Of a stretch of 8,257 nucleotides of DNA, positions 7,581-8,257 are shown one piece after another; position 1 is the stretch's first letter, and each line of letters opens with the position of its first letter. The stretch is from Candidatus Thorarchaeota archaeon (GTDB lineage Archaea > Asgardarchaeota > Thorarchaeia > Thorarchaeales > Thorarchaeaceae), in NCBI GenBank assembly GCA_016841005.1, contig JAEORG010000377.1, positions 1 through 8,257 of the forward strand, in the 5' to 3' direction. Below the pieces are notes generated by a model. It saw only the letters and a list, made by a program, of their open reading frames with translations. It was not told the origin of the DNA and ran no database searches. The position numbers were made by a program, and so were the translations under genes.

Positions 7581-8257
7581 ATGTCTACTAGACATCGGTT
7601 TGTCACACGAATCATATACCCATTAGTGGATCTCTATTCAGGAACAAGAACACAACAAAAGACTAAATTTCTCTTGAAGAGTCAGTGGTGGAGCAAAGAG
7701 AAGCTTAGAGAACTCCAGTTGATCAAGCTGAAACATCTTCTGGTTCATGCCAAAAAGAATGTTCCATATTATCGAAGAGTGTTCAAAGAGAACGATTTTG
7801 ATCCCTATAATATTAAATCGATTGAAGACCTAACAAAGATTCCAGTTCTCTCCAAGGGTGATGTTAGAAAATACAAATCCGAACTTATTGCTTCCAACTA
7901 TCTGACACGTGTAAGAATTCCTGGGAGGACTGGAGGGTCAACTGGCGAGCCTCTTCAATTTTTCAGAGACGCCAATTCTCGAAGTTGGGCATGGGGCGCC
8001 ATGAACAGATTCTATTCGTGGGCGGGTATGTATCTTGGGGAAAAAAAAATTGTGGTTGGCGGCGGTTCTTTAGGAGGCTACTTGGGAAAAGGCGTATTGA
8101 ACACTAATCTTGGTAAGCTATTGGGTATGCTTGAAGGTAGTACGTTTATTCCCATGTTTGAGATTAATCGAGAAAAAGCCTTTGAATTACACGAAATGGT
8201 TGGGAGGGAAGGTGTCAGAGTATTGACGGGCTATCCATCTGGACTCTATCTGCTTGC
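7581..8257 (+). CDS. CapK/phenylacetate-CoA-ligase-like AMP-forming enzyme (partial, runs off right edge)
   Basis: From ATG 7581 the frame is open for 225 codons to the window end. Family marks are IIYPLVDLYSG (11-21), SQWWSKEKLRELQ (34-46), NVPYYRRVF (60-68), the IPVLSKGDVR segment (87-96) and the ATP-binding GRTGGSTGEPL loop (115-125), with a GYPSGLYLL segment (217-225) near the edge. This family adenylates a carboxylate, in CapK-like members often in capsule or polysaccharide clusters, where the true substrate is usually unknown. The start is uncertain: ATG 7581 suits the usual N-terminal length, with SQWW near residue 35. ATG 7524 adds 19 residues, and TTG 7440 adds 47, including a basic stretch of unclear worth. 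The stop limiting the frame is TGA at 7428. The gene lies divergent from the GT4 gene. Confidence 0.8.
   Translation, partial: MSTRHRFVTRIIYPLVDLYSGTRTQQKTKFLLKSQWWSKEKLRELQLIKLKHLLVHAKKNVPYYRRVFKENDFDPYNIKSIEDLTKIPVLSKGDVRKYKSELIASNYLTRVRIPGRTGGSTGEPLQFFRDANSRSWAWGAMNRFYSWAGMYLGEKKIVVGGGSLGGYLGKGVLNTNLGKLLGMLEGSTFIPMFEINREKAFELHEMVGREGVRVLTGYPSGLYLL

Noticed and set aside
7391..7615. 74-codon frame on the minus strand
   Set aside because: It overlaps the start of the CapK-like gene in antisense and has no recognisable features.
1..8257. CRISPR arrays, tRNA or rRNA genes, insertion sequences
   Set aside because: I saw no regularly spaced repeats, no tRNA-like cloverleaf sequence, no transposase, and no terminal inverted repeats.

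Overview
The window looks archaeal. Several genes have A/T-rich TATA-like boxes about 25-30 bp before the start codon and no convincing Shine-Dalgarno sequence, which fits leaderless or nearly leaderless transcripts. TTG and GTG starts are used, and the protein families (large GT-C-like membrane protein with an extracytoplasmic tail, MVF-type flippase, AsnB-like amidotransferase, GT4 glycosyltransferase, CapK-type AMP ligase) are common in archaeal surface-glycan islands. The base composition is AT-rich by eye. An Asgard or related lineage is possible, but I cannot place it from this sequence alone.

Layout from left to right: (1) a partial minus-strand gene at 1-216, with one N-terminal hydrophobic helix like an archaeal pilin, running off the left edge; (2) a 234-bp divergent spacer; (3) a 621-aa GT-C-like multispanning membrane protein at 451-2316; (4) a Wzx/MVF-type flippase at 2376-3920 whose frame is interrupted by one in-frame TGA at 2760-2762; (5) a 196-bp spacer with a TATA-like box; (6) a 627-aa glutamine-dependent asparagine-synthase-like protein at 4117-6000 with a TTG start; (7) a 117-bp convergent spacer; (8) a GT4 glycosyltransferase on the minus strand at 6118-7185; (9) an AT-rich divergent region of about 395 bp with promoter-like boxes and a short inverted repeat; (10) a CapK/phenylacetate-CoA-ligase-like gene starting near 7581 and running off the right edge.

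Taken together this reads as part of a surface-polysaccharide or protein-glycosylation island. The GT4 enzyme would build a lipid-linked glycan in the cytoplasm. The AsnB-like enzyme may amidate a sugar acid, and the CapK-like enzyme may activate a carboxylate to decorate the glycan. The flippase would move the lipid-linked unit across the membrane, and the GT-C-like protein would add sugars from a lipid donor outside. This is inferred from families and gene neighbourhood. I found no RNA genes, CRISPR arrays or insertion sequences. The most notable anomaly is the in-frame TGA in the otherwise intact flippase. No clearly new system is demonstrated.
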